From Opitutaceae bacterium (GTDB taxonomy: Bacteria > Verrucomicrobiota > Verrucomicrobiia > Opitutales > Opitutaceae), in assembly GCA_027482185.1 (NCBI GenBank), contig JAIXWF010000009.1, positions 1 through 64,000 on the forward strand: DNA of 64,000 bases, read 5' to 3'. This document shows positions 17,225 through 27,016 of this stretch, piece after piece. Every line of letters begins with the position of its first letter. Position 1 is the stretch's first letter. Made by a program: the position numbers and the translations under genes. A model generated the notes under the pieces. That model was not told where the DNA came from. It was given only the letters and a program-made list of their open reading frames with translations, and did not search any database.

Positions 17225-18841
17225 CTACCGTTTTCCGTTCGCCGGAGCGCGCGCTTTGCCCCCGGCGGGCGGTATCGCCGACGCGCGATACGCCTTCATC
17301 GGCGCCAACGTCTCGTCCAGACGCCGACGAAGGTCGGCGCGGACGGCTTGGAATGCAGGGTCCGCAGCCAGATTGCGCCATTCACGGGGATCCCGGACGA
17401 TGTCGTACAGTTCCTCGTCCCCGTTCGCATAGCGCAGATAGCGCCACGTTTTGGTGCTGAGGGCATGATTGCCGGGGTCGACCGTCGTCACAACCGCCCG
17501 GCCGGTGTCACGCTCGGGGCGCTGCAGCAGCGGCAAAAGGGACGCGGCTTGGAGTCCAGGGACCGGCGATGCACCGGCGACCTCCAACAGGGTAGGATAC
17601 AAGTCGACCAAGCTCACCGGCTCGTCACAGCGGGCGCCTCGGGTCGCGGATTCCCGTCGCGGCGGAACGACGATCAGCGGCGACCTCGTGGAGGCGCGCC
17701 AAGGCGTCCATTTGCCCCAGTGTTCCTTTTCGCCGAGATGCCAGCCATGATCGCTCCACAGGACGATCCAGGTATTGTCGGCATAGGGCGACGCATCGAG
17801 GCGCTCGATCAACCGACCGATTTGCCGGTCGACGAACCCGATGCAGGCCAAGTACGCGCGGACCGCTTGGCGCCATTGTCCATGTTTGATCACCGCACCG
17901 TGCGTCCCGCCCGTCAGAGCCTCCCGGGCCAACTGGCGCGCCACTTCGCCGACATCGCCCAGATCGTCCGGCTTGGTTTCCGGCAGCACAATTTCCGATT
18001 CCGGGGGCAACGCATCGAAGTCGCGCTGCGGCGCAAACAGCGGAATATGCGGTCGATAGTAACCCACGCCCAGGAAGAGCGGCCGGGGTCGCGGTGCGGC
18101 CAGCTGGGAAATCGCCCAATCCGTGACCCGAGTGTCGCCCATTTCACTGTCGTCCACCGCCACCGGGCCCCAATCAAACGATTCCCCGTACGGCCGGTCG
18201 AGATTGCGTTCGGCCGGCATGCCATTGAGCGGCAGAGTCCAGTCGCGGCCGCCCGGGCCCCCCTTCACGACATGCCGCGGCGTGGCGCTTCCCTTGCTCG
18301 GCAGTTCGTCAGGCAGATAGGAAGCGGACTCGAGCGTAAACGGGCTCCAGCGTTGCTCGGTCTCATACGCCGCGGAAAAATACGACGGCTCGAAACCGTG
18401 GTACAGTTTGCCGCCGGCCAATACATCGTAGCCCGCCGCCATCAACCGGACCGGCAGCTGCAGTTCGCGGGTCGGCGGGCGGCCGCTGGTCTTGGGCCAA
18501 TTGCTGTAGACGCCGGTTTCCTCGGGGAATCGCCCCGCAAAGATCGCGGTCCGCGAAGCGAGGCAAACCGGCGCCGCACAATGGGCATTGGCGAAAATCA
18601 CGCCGCGCCGCGCCAACGCATCGATGTTCGGTGTCCGGGCCTGCGGATGGCCGCCCAAGGCCCCGATCCAGTCGTTGAGGTCGTCGACCGCGATGAAGAG
18701 CACATTCGGGCGCCCCGGCGCCTGGGAGACGGAAGCGGGCGCCGCGACGGCAGCACTTGCGGCGGCGGCGGCCGCGGCTGCCAGCAAACGGAGACCTGAG
18801 GCCAAACCGGACCCGGCAGAATTGAGACGACGGAATTTCAT
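17225..18841 (-). CDS. S1-family sulfatase 2 (iduronate-2-sulfatase-like)
   Basis: A 538-residue exported sulfatase. An Ala-rich signal peptide (about 12-40) precedes PNVLFIAVDDLNDWIGALGG, an opening characteristic of iduronate-2-sulfatase-like S1 members. The maturation motif is C-L-A-S-R within APVCLASRTAIFAGR, so it is Cys type. DHGWHLGEKEHWGK near the middle provides the distal metal and substrate residues. ATG 18841 was chosen to expose the signal peptide; the frame is open to 19180. The gene is divergent from sulfatase 3, and the 144-bp gap between them carries one predicted ECF-type promoter for each direction. Confidence 0.9.
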   Translation of the reverse strand: MKFRRLNSAGSGLASGLRLLAAAAAAAASAAVAAPASVSQAPGRPNVLFIAVDDLNDWIGALGGHPQARTPNIDALARRGVIFANAHCAAPVCLASRTAIFAGRFPEETGVYSNWPKTSGRPPTRELQLPVRLMAAGYDVLAGGKLYHGFEPSYFSAAYETEQRWSPFTLESASYLPDELPSKGSATPRHVVKGGPGGRDWTLPLNGMPAERNLDRPYGESFDWGPVAVDDSEMGDTRVTDWAISQLAAPRPRPLFLGVGYYRPHIPLFAPQRDFDALPPESEIVLPETKPDDLGDVGEVARQLAREALTGGTHGAVIKHGQWRQAVRAYLACIGFVDRQIGRLIERLDASPYADNTWIVLWSDHGWHLGEKEHWGKWTPWRASTRSPLIVVPPRRESATRGARCDEPVSLVDLYPTLLEVAGASPVPGLQAASLLPLLQRPERDTGRAVVTTVDPGNHALSTKTWRYLRYANGDEELYDIVRDPREWRNLAADPAFQAVRADLRRRLDETLAPMKAYRASAIPPAGGKARAPANGKR

Positions 18842-18895
18842 CTTGGGTTGATTGCAGCGGACCCGCCCCGTGATCGGGAAGCCCGCAACTCCATT

Positions 18896-18925
18896 TCCGA
18901 CGCCGCGCGCGGACAATTCCCCCAA
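18896..18925 (-). promoter_or_regulatory. ECF-type promoter element upstream of sulfatase 2
   Basis: On the minus strand: TTGGGGGA (18925-18918), 14 bp, GCGTCGGA (18903-18896), about 55 bp before ATG 18841. It shares its layout with eight other elements in the locus. Confidence 0.55.
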
Positions 18926-18949
18926 AGCGAGTTTCGCGATCGGGTCAAG

Positions 18950-18981
18950 TTGGGGGATTTCGCGGTCGGACGTGTTTACGA
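18950..18981 (+). promoter_or_regulatory. ECF-type promoter element upstream of sulfatase 3
   Basis: TTGGGGGA at 18950-18957, then 16 bp and GTTTACGA (18974-18981); a 14-bp spacing would give GTGTTTAC. The predicted -10 abuts ATG 18986, so the message would be leaderless. This makes it one of the weaker members of the set. Confidence 0.4.
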
Positions 18982-18985
18982 TGAT

Positions 18986-20485
18986 ATGTCGCACGCCACG
19001 CGGAGAAATGACGGACCGGCCCTTGTCGCATCGATTCGACGATTCGTATGCCTGTTCGCGTTGCCGGCGGCAGTCGCGGCCGCCATGGCCCGTCCGCCCA
19101 ACATCGTGGTGATTCTTACCGACGACCAGGGTTTTGCCGATGCCGCGTGCTACGGCGCGAGCGACCTTGCGACTCCGCATTTGGATCGGCTAGCCGCCGA
19201 AGGCGTCCGTTTCACCAATTTCCACGTAGCCCACGCCGTCTGTTCGGCCTCACGGGCCGCCCTCCTCACCGGCTGCTACGCAAACCGTCTCGGAATCAAC
19301 GGAGCGCTTTTCCCTGACTCGAAGCACGGACTTGCCGGTGAGGAATCGACCTTGCCGGAGTTGCTTCGCGCGCAGGGCTACGCCACCGGCATGGCCGGCA
19401 AGTGGCATCTGGGACATTTGCCGCCGTTCCTGCCGGACCGACACGGTTTCGATGAATCCTGCGGAATACCGTATTCGAACGACATGTGGCCGCACCACCC
19501 GGAGGCCGCTCCGGGCACTTTTCCGCCGCTGCCGTATTTCGAAGACGGCCGGATTTCCGATCCGGAAATCGATCCGGAAGAAATGGCCGACCTGACCACC
19601 CGGTTCACCGAGCGCGCCGTTTCCTTCATCGAGCGAAACCGAAACCGGCCGTTCTTCTTCTATCTCGCCCACCCCATGCCCCATGTTCCGCTCGCGGTCA
19701 GCGGCAAGTTCAAGGGCCGCTCGAAGCGCGGCCTCTTCGGAGATGTCATCATGGAAATCGACTGGTCCGTCGGCGAAATCCTGCGCGCGCTTTCGCGCTG
19801 CGGCCTGGAGCGGGACACGTTGGTGATATTCACCAGCGACAACGGCCCTTGGCTCAGCTACGGCGACCATGCCGGCAGCGCCGGCAAATTCCGCGAAGGC
19901 AAGGGCACCTCATGGGAAGGCGGTACCAGAGTCCCATGTCTTATGCGTTGGCCCGGACACCTGCCGGCCGGCATGGTGAACGACCGATTTTTCGTTTCGA
20001 TCGACCTTCTTCCGTCCATCGTCGGCGTTGTCGGCGCCCTGCCGCCGGCACTGCCGATCGACGGCCGCGATGTCTGGCCGCTGCTTGCCGGCAGACCCGG
20101 CGCCGAAAATCCGCACGCCGGTTACGGATTTTGGTACGCCGAAAACGAATTGCAGGCGGTCGTGAGCGGCGATGGACGCTGGAAGCGGGTTTACCCGCAC
20201 CGGTACCGGACTCTGGCCGGAGAGCCGGGCGGTTCAGGCGGAAAGCCGGTCCCCTACCGCCACAGCGACGTCACGGCGGCGCAGCTGTACGATCTGAAAC
20301 ACGACCCCGGCGAGACCATGGATGTCGCCGGATCGAATCCGCAGATCGCGCGTGACTTGGATGAATTTGCTCGGGCTTGCCGGGCCGAACTCGGCGACGC
20401 CCTCACCGGCAGTCCCGGACGCGCGAATCGGCCCCCGGGGCGATTCGGCCGATCCTCTGCCGCCAACTCTTCCTCCGCACCATGA
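18986..20485 (+). CDS. S1-family sulfatase 3 (arylsulfatase A-like)
   Basis: A 499-residue exported sulfatase. A hydrophobic signal (FVCLFALPAAVAAAMA) is followed by PNIVVILTDDQGFADAACYG, typical of arylsulfatase A/GalNAc-sulfatase-like members. The maturation motif is C-S-A-S-R (AVCSASRAALLTG). GMAGKWHLGH and FTSDNGPW provide the substrate and metal residues. ATG 18986 sits directly after the predicted promoter and gives a complete signal peptide; the frame is open to 18848. Its stop overlaps the start of the heparinase-like gene (ATGA), so sulfate removal and lyase cleavage are probably coupled. The C-terminal 25 residues are low-complexity. Confidence 0.88.
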   Translation: MSHATRRNDGPALVASIRRFVCLFALPAAVAAAMARPPNIVVILTDDQGFADAACYGASDLATPHLDRLAAEGVRFTNFHVAHAVCSASRAALLTGCYANRLGINGALFPDSKHGLAGEESTLPELLRAQGYATGMAGKWHLGHLPPFLPDRHGFDESCGIPYSNDMWPHHPEAAPGTFPPLPYFEDGRISDPEIDPEEMADLTTRFTERAVSFIERNRNRPFFFYLAHPMPHVPLAVSGKFKGRSKRGLFGDVIMEIDWSVGEILRALSRCGLERDTLVIFTSDNGPWLSYGDHAGSAGKFREGKGTSWEGGTRVPCLMRWPGHLPAGMVNDRFFVSIDLLPSIVGVVGALPPALPIDGRDVWPLLAGRPGAENPHAGYGFWYAENELQAVVSGDGRWKRVYPHRYRTLAGEPGGSGGKPVPYRHSDVTAAQLYDLKHDPGETMDVAGSNPQIARDLDEFARACRAELGDALTGSPGRANRPPGRFGRSSAANSSSAP

Positions 20486-23232
20486 TCTCCCCCGCCCTGC
20501 TCCGCCGAGCCTGCCTTATCCCGATAGCCGCCGTCGCCACCCTCGGCGCGCAGGCCGATCCGTTGCCGGCTCTCGCCGGCCTAAGGCAGCAGACCGAGTC
20601 ATTCCTTGCCTCGCCCGGGGAAGCCCCGGGAACAGGCGTGCGGCTCCTTGCCGCCCGCACCCTGCGCAACGGTTCGAACCGGGAGTACGCGTATCCGGAC
20701 AACGGACACAGACTGGTCGCAAACCCGCCGGTCTTCACTTGGCCCATGAGCGACTATCGCTACCCCGAAACTTTTCCGGTGCGGCCGGAAGCGCGCGACC
20801 CGGGAAGCTTCCATCGCTACGGTTTCCAGCTCAGCCGTTCGCCGGATTTTCCCGCCGCGGAAACCCGCACCGTCGCCGGACTGCCCCTGCCGTTCTTCCA
20901 TCCGCACCGCCGCCTCGAACCGGGCCTCTGGTACTGGCGGCAACGCACCGAGGCGCCCGGCGAACCGCCCGGACCTTGGTCGCAATCGCATGTTGCGACA
21001 GTGACAACGGACCTCGCCCCAGTGGAGTCCCCCACCGCGGACGAAGCCTATCGCCGGCTTCCGGCCGCCTTCCCCCGCACCCTGGCCGCATACTCCGGCC
21101 TCAGCGAAACGGAATGGAATCGCGCTCAGTTGGCCGAGCTGCGCGAAACCGCCGCCCGCTCCCTGACGCGCGCCGTGCCGTCGTACGCGACCCGCGGCGA
21201 GCCCATTCCCGCCGGAGCTTCCGAGCAGGAGATCCGGCAGATCCGGAAGTTCCGCACCACCTACGAGACGGCGGCCCTGTGCGAGGCGGCGGATGCCCTC
21301 ATCAAGACCTACGCCCTCGACGGCCGCCGCGAATTCCTCGACCAAGCCCTGGTCCTCGCGCGCGAGCTGCTGGATCGAAAGCCGGCGCAGGTGTATGCGG
21401 AGGTCGATTTCGCCGGGGCGAAAATGATGTCTACCCTTGCGGCGGTCTACGATCTCCACGCCTGGAAGCTTCCGCCCGAAGAGCGTCGCCGCTACGAAAG
21501 CGCCATCGGCGAAACGGTCGCGCTCATTCTCGGGCAATATCTGGCCGAAAACATCGGGGCGGCCGACGGCATCCTCGCGGAACATTTCTTCCAGCATGTT
21601 TTTTTGGATACGTTCAAGGCGGTCATCGTCCTGCACGACCGCCTGCCCCGCGGCCGCGAATGGTTCGGCCTGCTGTACGACATCTGGCTGGCCCGAACCC
21701 CGGGAGGAGGATTTCTGGACGACGGAGCCTGGCCGAACGGCAACCAAGGCTACCTTCAGGTAAACCTGGAATCGATGGTGGAGAACTACCTGTTCTTCCG
21801 CGACTTCTTCGGCGTGGATCTCTTCGCCCACCCCTGGTACCGCCGCTGCGGTCTCGCGTTGGTGTACACGGTGCCGCCCGGCACTCCCGGGGACGGCTTC
21901 GGCGACGGTTCCGAAAGCACCGCACCGCCCGGCGGCCTGCGGGCCGACTTCGCGTACGTGCTCGGCCGCGAAACCGGCAACCCGTTCGCCGTCGCCTACG
22001 CGCGCACCGCGAAGCGCCTTGGTCCGGGCGAGCCGTACCGCTTCGAAAGCAAGTCGTTCCGCTCCTACCGCCTCAAACACGCCCCGGAGCCGATCGCTGA
22101 GCTGCCGTTGGCCCGGCTGCCGGCCGCGGCCGTCCTGCCCGAGACCGGAATCGTTTCGATGCACACGGCGCTGGCCGCACCGGCCGAGAACGTGTTTCTT
22201 TCATTCCGCAGCTCACCCTTCGGCGTCGGTTCCCACGGACACGCGGACCAAAACGCATTCAATCTCTTTGCCGGCGGCGAGGCCCTTTTCCATGCGACCG
22301 GCTACCGGGTTACCACCCAGGACCGGCACTACCTCGCGAACCAAAAACACAGCCGCGCAAAGAATACGCTCACGGTCGACGGCAAAACCCAGGCCTACGG
22401 CGACAACGGCTACGGTTGGATCGCGCGCTTTCTGCACGGGAACCGCATCACGTACGCGCTGGGCGACGCTTCGCGCGCCTACCAGCCGTTCCCCCGGGGC
22501 TCGATCAATTGGACAACCGTCTGCCGCAACGCCGGAATCTACACGGCCGACCAGGGATTCATCCTCGCCCCCGCCGACGATCCGCAGGTGCGGCTCTTCC
22601 GCCGGCACATCGCGCTGCTGCGTCCGAACCTAGCGGTCATCTATGACGAACTGGAAGCCGGCAAGCCCGTGACATGGGATTGGCATTTGAATTCCCGCGC
22701 CAACGCCCGCATGTCCGTCGCTTCGGACCGGGCGCAGATCACGGCGGATGGCGCCACGGCCGACGCCACCGCATTTCTCTATGCCTCCGCCGACATCGGG
22801 ACGGAGCTTCTCGCCGGCTACTACGTCGAGCCGAAAGACTGGCTGAATCCCCAGCGAGGCCGTCCCGCGCGGATCTTCGATCCGGTCCAGTACCACAGCA
22901 CCACGTCGAATCGCCGGAAAGCGACGGCTTGGCGCTATCTTGCGATCATCGAAATCGACCGGACCAACCAGCTTTCGTTTTCGCGCCCCGAGGCGGACGC
23001 AACGGGAGCACTCCGCATCGGCGACTACCGCATTGCGGCGGAACTCGACCCCGCGAAACCGGGCCGGCTCGAGATTCGGGACCTTGGTTCGGGTGCCCAT
23101 CTGCTCTACGGAGAAGGGCGCGAATCGTTCCCGGAGCGCGTGCATTCGCGCAGCACCGTGCTGCGCGAGCCTGCGGCGGGATTCCAGGAATCGGCCGACC
23201 GGTGGCCGTTGATGATTCCGCCTCAACCTTGA
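20482..23232 (+). CDS. Heparinase II/III-like polysaccharide lyase with N-terminal DUF4962
   Basis: A 916-residue exported protein. After a signal peptide (about 1-22) comes a beta-sandwich region of the DUF4962 type (about 40-170). An alpha/alpha-toroid segment follows (about 200-540). The C-terminal heparinase II/III domain contains SHGHADQNAFNLFAGGEAL and the block ending HSRAKNTLTVDGK, which hold the conserved His and Asn positions. Such lyases cut uronic-acid-containing chains (heparan, alginate or related) by beta-elimination. The exact PL family and substrate are not determined by sequence reading. ATG 20482 overlaps the sulfatase 3 stop, making an operon. Confidence 0.8.
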   Translation: MISPALLRRACLIPIAAVATLGAQADPLPALAGLRQQTESFLASPGEAPGTGVRLLAARTLRNGSNREYAYPDNGHRLVANPPVFTWPMSDYRYPETFPVRPEARDPGSFHRYGFQLSRSPDFPAAETRTVAGLPLPFFHPHRRLEPGLWYWRQRTEAPGEPPGPWSQSHVATVTTDLAPVESPTADEAYRRLPAAFPRTLAAYSGLSETEWNRAQLAELRETAARSLTRAVPSYATRGEPIPAGASEQEIRQIRKFRTTYETAALCEAADALIKTYALDGRREFLDQALVLARELLDRKPAQVYAEVDFAGAKMMSTLAAVYDLHAWKLPPEERRRYESAIGETVALILGQYLAENIGAADGILAEHFFQHVFLDTFKAVIVLHDRLPRGREWFGLLYDIWLARTPGGGFLDDGAWPNGNQGYLQVNLESMVENYLFFRDFFGVDLFAHPWYRRCGLALVYTVPPGTPGDGFGDGSESTAPPGGLRADFAYVLGRETGNPFAVAYARTAKRLGPGEPYRFESKSFRSYRLKHAPEPIAELPLARLPAAAVLPETGIVSMHTALAAPAENVFLSFRSSPFGVGSHGHADQNAFNLFAGGEALFHATGYRVTTQDRHYLANQKHSRAKNTLTVDGKTQAYGDNGYGWIARFLHGNRITYALGDASRAYQPFPRGSINWTTVCRNAGIYTADQGFILAPADDPQVRLFRRHIALLRPNLAVIYDELEAGKPVTWDWHLNSRANARMSVASDRAQITADGATADATAFLYASADIGTELLAGYYVEPKDWLNPQRGRPARIFDPVQYHSTTSNRRKATAWRYLAIIEIDRTNQLSFSRPEADATGALRIGDYRIAAELDPAKPGRLEIRDLGSGAHLLYGEGRESFPERVHSRSTVLREPAAGFQESADRWPLMIPPQP

Positions 23233-23276
23233 GGTGCCCTGAAAAACTCTCCGGCGCACGGGATTCGGCACAGGAA

Positions 23277-23600
23277 ATGGCGTCGGGCGGGATGTGCCAA
23301 CAGACGAGTTTCTTGGCGCCGGGGTGCATGACGAAGCTGACGGGGACGGATCACTTTCTGGAAGATATGAACCGGGTGGTGCCGTGGGCGGAGCTGGCGA
23401 AAGTGGTGGGCCGTACTGGGGGCGAGCGCAGACGGGGCGCAAGGCTACGGCGCTGATGCTGCTCCTGCGGCTGCACTGCCTGTAGCTGTAGCACAACCTG
23501 AGCGATCTCGCGTTGGCGGATGCCCCCCGCGATCAGCCTACTTTGACCTCGTTGTCCTCCCCGTCGCCCTCGGCGTGCCGCAAAAAAACGCGTCGCCACC
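23277..23600 (+). pseudogene. IS5-family transposase relic
   Basis: A frame from ATG 23277 reads QTSF...DMNRVVPWAELAKVV, the characteristic N-terminus of IS5-group transposases. It then shifts frame into TGRKATALMLLLRLHCL. After in-frame stops, a third segment near 23490-23525 reads HNLSDLALADA, matching the LQQWYGLSDxALEDALYD block. No catalytic DDE region and no terminal inverted repeats remain. An insertion between the lyase and the SSS transporter has largely been deleted. Confidence 0.7.
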
Positions 23601-23787
23601 ATCTCGGGAGTTCCAGCAGTTAGTTTTGCAGAGGCTTTCTGAGCGGAACAGCCCCAGAAGCGTGAAACGCAGAACAGCGAAAACGTAGCCTCTTTCCGGA
23701 AATGTTGCCGAGGTATGGGCTGATCCGCCGAGGTGTTTCCGTGTCCAAAGCGAAGCTGGGTTTGTCCGACTGACCGGCGCCTGCAGG

Positions 23788-25665
23788 TCAATCCGCGGCT
23801 GCCGGCACAACCCGCCAAAGCCGGCGGACCGTCATGACAAGCCCGGTTCCCGCGCCTGCGGCGACTGCGGCCAGCAACGCTGCCTCAGCCCAGCGCCCGT
23901 AGAGCATCAACCCCAGCGCAAACAAGGAACTCCAAATGAGGGCGACCCCGGCGAGCCAACCGACAAGCGCCAGACCGGGACGATCGCCGGTGGATCCGGC
24001 GCCGCGCGCCCCCGCCAGGCTGCGAACCGCGTTCCATCCCGGGCCGGATGGGCGGACGCGGAGGTAGAAGGAAACCAATCGGTCGGAGTCGGTCCGGGGC
24101 CCGAGCCAGGCAGCCGCGAGCCAAGCCACGGTGGTGATCGCGACGGACCAGAGGACGGCGTGGGCGAACGGCAACGGACTGCCCGCGGCTTTGAGCCCAA
24201 AGATCCCGACCGCCACGGCGAAGGAACTGACCATGGCGACGATTTCGCACCACGCATTGATCCGCCACCAGTACCAGCGAAGCAGATACAGCAGGCCTGT
24301 TCCCGCCCCGATCGAGATCAGCACCTCGAACGCATCCTGCGCCGATTCCAGCCGGGTGCTGAGGAGCGCGGCGGCGACATAGAGCCCGACCGTGCACACC
24401 CGCCCGGCCCGCACATAGTGCCGCTCCGGCGCCGTCCGTACCATGAAACGACGGTAGAAATCGTGGACCAGATAGGAGGCGCCCCAGTTGAGGTGCGTGA
24501 GTATCGTCGAAGAGTTTGCGGCGATCAGCCCGCCGACCATCAGACCGACAAATCCGGCCGGCAGGAATGTCAGCATCGCCGGGTAGGCGCTGTCATGGCC
24601 GATGAGCCCGGGATCGGCCCCCGGAAATGCGGCCCGGATGTCGCCCAGGTCGGGGAAGACGATCAGCGAACAGAGCGCCGTGACGATCCACGGCCACGGC
24701 CTCAGCACATAGTGCGCGACATTGAAGAAAAGTGCGCCACCAAGGGCATCCTTCTCCGTCCGCGATGCCAGCATGCGCTGCGCGATATAGCTGCCGCCCC
24801 CGGGTTCCGCGCCGGGATACCAGTTGGCCCACCAACCGATCGCGAGCGGAACCACAAAAACCATCAGGGCGAGATCGCCGGCCGCGAAGTTGGGCAGCAG
24901 ATCAAGGATCGGCTGTCCGGTTCCGTCGGCCACTCCGTAAACCGGCTCGGCCCCGGGGCGAAAACTCACCTGTTGCGGCCCCAGCCGGACGACCAGCTCC
25001 CGGAGTCCATCCAGTGCGCCCTCGCCGGCACCGGTGCGGCGCGCAACCTCAACCAGGCTGAAGTACGCGGCGGCAAACACCGCTGTCATCTTGACGAAGA
25101 ACTGGACCATATCGATCACGAGCACGCCCCACAGACCCGAGTGCGCGGCAAACGCCACGTTCAGCACGCCGCTGATCAGAATGGTCAGCCACGGAGGAAG
25201 ACCAAAGAGGAGGTTGGCGATCTTGCAGCCGGCGAGGAGAACCATCCCCATGATGAAACAGTTGAAAAAGAGTCCGAGGTAGAGCGCGCGAAAGCCGCGG
25301 ACAAGGGACGCAGCCCGGCCCGAATAGCGCAGCTCGTAGAATTCGAGATCCGTCAGCACACCGGAGCGGCGCCATAGTCCGGCGAAGAAGAAGACCGTGG
25401 CGACGCCGGTAAGCGCAAAGGCCCACCACTGCCAATTGCCCGCGACGCCGTATTGCCGGACCTGCTGCGTAACCCAGTTCGGGGTATCGCTGGAAAACGT
25501 GGTGGCGACCATCGAAAGCCCGGCGAGCCACCAAGGCACCGCTCGGCCGGAGGCAAAAAACTCGGCCGTTCCTCCGCCGGCTCGCCGGCCGAAGAACAGC
25601 GCGGGCAAGAAGCAGACCGCCAGCGAAAGCGCGATGATTGCCCAGTCGATCGGTAGAAGTTGCAT
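23788..25665 (-). CDS. Sodium:solute symporter (SSS family)
   Basis: A 625-residue inner-membrane symporter with 13 or more hydrophobic segments. Family features include the opening DWAIIALSLAVCFLPALFFGRRA, the substrate/sodium segment LAGLSMVATTFSSDTPNWV in helices 1-2, and GLMVGGLIAANSSTILTHLNWGASYLVHDFYRRF, the helix 8-9 hallmark. This subgroup is common in Verrucomicrobia and Planctomycetes beside sugar-catabolic genes. It likely imports a monosaccharide or sugar acid with sodium. ATG 25665 was chosen just before the first membrane helix. It is the last gene of the minus-strand run that starts at 30271. Confidence 0.9.
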   Translation of the reverse strand: MQLLPIDWAIIALSLAVCFLPALFFGRRAGGGTAEFFASGRAVPWWLAGLSMVATTFSSDTPNWVTQQVRQYGVAGNWQWWAFALTGVATVFFFAGLWRRSGVLTDLEFYELRYSGRAASLVRGFRALYLGLFFNCFIMGMVLLAGCKIANLLFGLPPWLTILISGVLNVAFAAHSGLWGVLVIDMVQFFVKMTAVFAAAYFSLVEVARRTGAGEGALDGLRELVVRLGPQQVSFRPGAEPVYGVADGTGQPILDLLPNFAAGDLALMVFVVPLAIGWWANWYPGAEPGGGSYIAQRMLASRTEKDALGGALFFNVAHYVLRPWPWIVTALCSLIVFPDLGDIRAAFPGADPGLIGHDSAYPAMLTFLPAGFVGLMVGGLIAANSSTILTHLNWGASYLVHDFYRRFMVRTAPERHYVRAGRVCTVGLYVAAALLSTRLESAQDAFEVLISIGAGTGLLYLLRWYWWRINAWCEIVAMVSSFAVAVGIFGLKAAGSPLPFAHAVLWSVAITTVAWLAAAWLGPRTDSDRLVSFYLRVRPSGPGWNAVRSLAGARGAGSTGDRPGLALVGWLAGVALIWSSLFALGLMLYGRWAEAALLAAVAAGAGTGLVMTVRRLWRVVPAAAD

Positions 25666-25706
25666 GCTAGAAGTTCGGCGGTTCGCGCGGCCCGCGGGCC
25701 GCCGGC

Positions 25707-27011
25707 TCACTCGCGACGCAGCAGAATGTCGCGAAACTCAACCGCATCCCGGTGCCCGGCCAACGCGAGAAATCCACGCGAGCGCAGCCGGCCCGGATGC
25801 CGTTTGCCATCCATGGCTCCGGCCTCGTCCACCTTGGCGAGATCCGTCTCGAGGATGACATGGCCGTTGAGCTCCACGCGCAGCGCCGAGCCCTTCACCG
25901 TTATCTCCTGGAAATTCCATTCCCCCGCCGGGAACTGGTAACCTCGCCGTGCCGCGACAAGACCGTAGGCCGAGCCGTGCGCCTGCCGCGGATCGATCGG
26001 TCCGCGGTTCGCCTCATAGTTCTCGTCGAGCACCTGCAGCTCGCACATTCCGTCGTAAGCACCGTTGCCCCTGCCGGGATAGCGGATCGCGATTCCGTTG
26101 TTGCCGCCGGGCGGAAGCCGGAAGCGGAAACGCACACGAAAATCGCCGAGTTCCTCGTTCCAATAGAGATGGCCGCCGTTGCCGGCCTGCCATGCAAGGT
26201 TTCCGTCGATCACGGCCGCCGCGTTGGTCGCACCGGCCCAGCCCGCGAGATCGGTCCCGTTGAAGATGCGCTCCATGCCCTCGCCGGACTCCGCTTGCAG
26301 CCGCCGGATCGTTTCGTCCGCCGGGATTTCGCGCACCCAGAGATTCCGCCACGCGACGCCCCCGCCCTGGCCCTCCAGCTGAAGCGGACCCGTGCGCGGC
26401 AGCGGCGCCAGCTCCCCGGCCAGCTCGCGCCCCAGTCGGCGGTGCCGAGCCAGCGGCACTCCATCGTGTTCGAACGCAAGCCGGCTGCCGGTCAGAACGA
26501 CCCGGAACGAATGCCAGACGCCGTCGGCTCCGGCGGCAACCACGCGCCCGCTGGGCGCCGCCGGCTCAAGGCGGACGAATTCGATCTGCGGGTCCCCGCG
26601 CAGGTGCAAAACCGCTCGCGCCCCGGGTTCGCGCCGATACTCGCCAATGAGTTCGAAATCCCCGTACTCCCGCGTCGTCGCCAGGCAGGCTCCGGCGCCG
26701 TCGTGGTGCAGTTCGCCTTGGCGGCGGGTCCAATGGGAAACGACGGTCTTGCCGGTTTTGGTCTGCAATCCCCGGGACCACTGCTGGAGCCGGGCCACGC
26801 GCGCCGCGGTCGTCTCCTCGCGGAACATTGCCGGATCGTAGGCTCCGCCGCCGCGCCAGCCGCCGAGTCCAACCTCCCGGATCAGCGGCGCAAATCCGGC
26901 GGGACCTTCGCCGGCCCTGATCCACGGCACCGTGCAGGCGCAAAACAGCAGGGCCGCCCGGAGGCAGGCGTGGGCAAACGAAGGAAGACTACGGGAGCGT
27001 GATGTCGGCAT
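25707..27011 (-). CDS. Exported DUF1080 protein with two concanavalin-like domains
   Basis: A 434-residue exported protein with two successive DUF1080 (3-keto-disaccharide hydrolase) beta-sandwich units. The first covers about 75-255 (HWTRRQGELHHDG, YGDFELIGEYR). The second covers about 275-430 (IFNGTDLAGWAG, GDFRVRFRFRLPPGGNNGIAIRYPG, CELQVLDENYE). The second keeps the canonical motif order and the first is more diverged, so only one may be catalytic. A signal peptide (about 10-33) precedes them. Known relatives hydrolyse 3-keto-glucosides, which pairs well with the Gfo/Idh oxidoreductases just upstream, since those can make 3-keto sugars. It lies 5 bp from the upstream oxidoreductase. Confidence 0.85.
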   Translation of the reverse strand: MPTSRSRSLPSFAHACLRAALLFCACTVPWIRAGEGPAGFAPLIREVGLGGWRGGGAYDPAMFREETTAARVARLQQWSRGLQTKTGKTVVSHWTRRQGELHHDGAGACLATTREYGDFELIGEYRREPGARAVLHLRGDPQIEFVRLEPAAPSGRVVAAGADGVWHSFRVVLTGSRLAFEHDGVPLARHRRLGRELAGELAPLPRTGPLQLEGQGGGVAWRNLWVREIPADETIRRLQAESGEGMERIFNGTDLAGWAGATNAAAVIDGNLAWQAGNGGHLYWNEELGDFRVRFRFRLPPGGNNGIAIRYPGRGNGAYDGMCELQVLDENYEANRGPIDPRQAHGSAYGLVAARRGYQFPAGEWNFQEITVKGSALRVELNGHVILETDLAKVDEAGAMDGKRHPGRLRSRGFLALAGHRDAVEFRDILLRRE

Positions 27012-27016
27012 GAGAA

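Noticed and set aside
17108-18799. A 563-codon plus-strand frame opposite sulfatase 2
   Set aside because: Same reasoning: shadow of a high-GC gene with clear sulfatase motifs on the minus strand.
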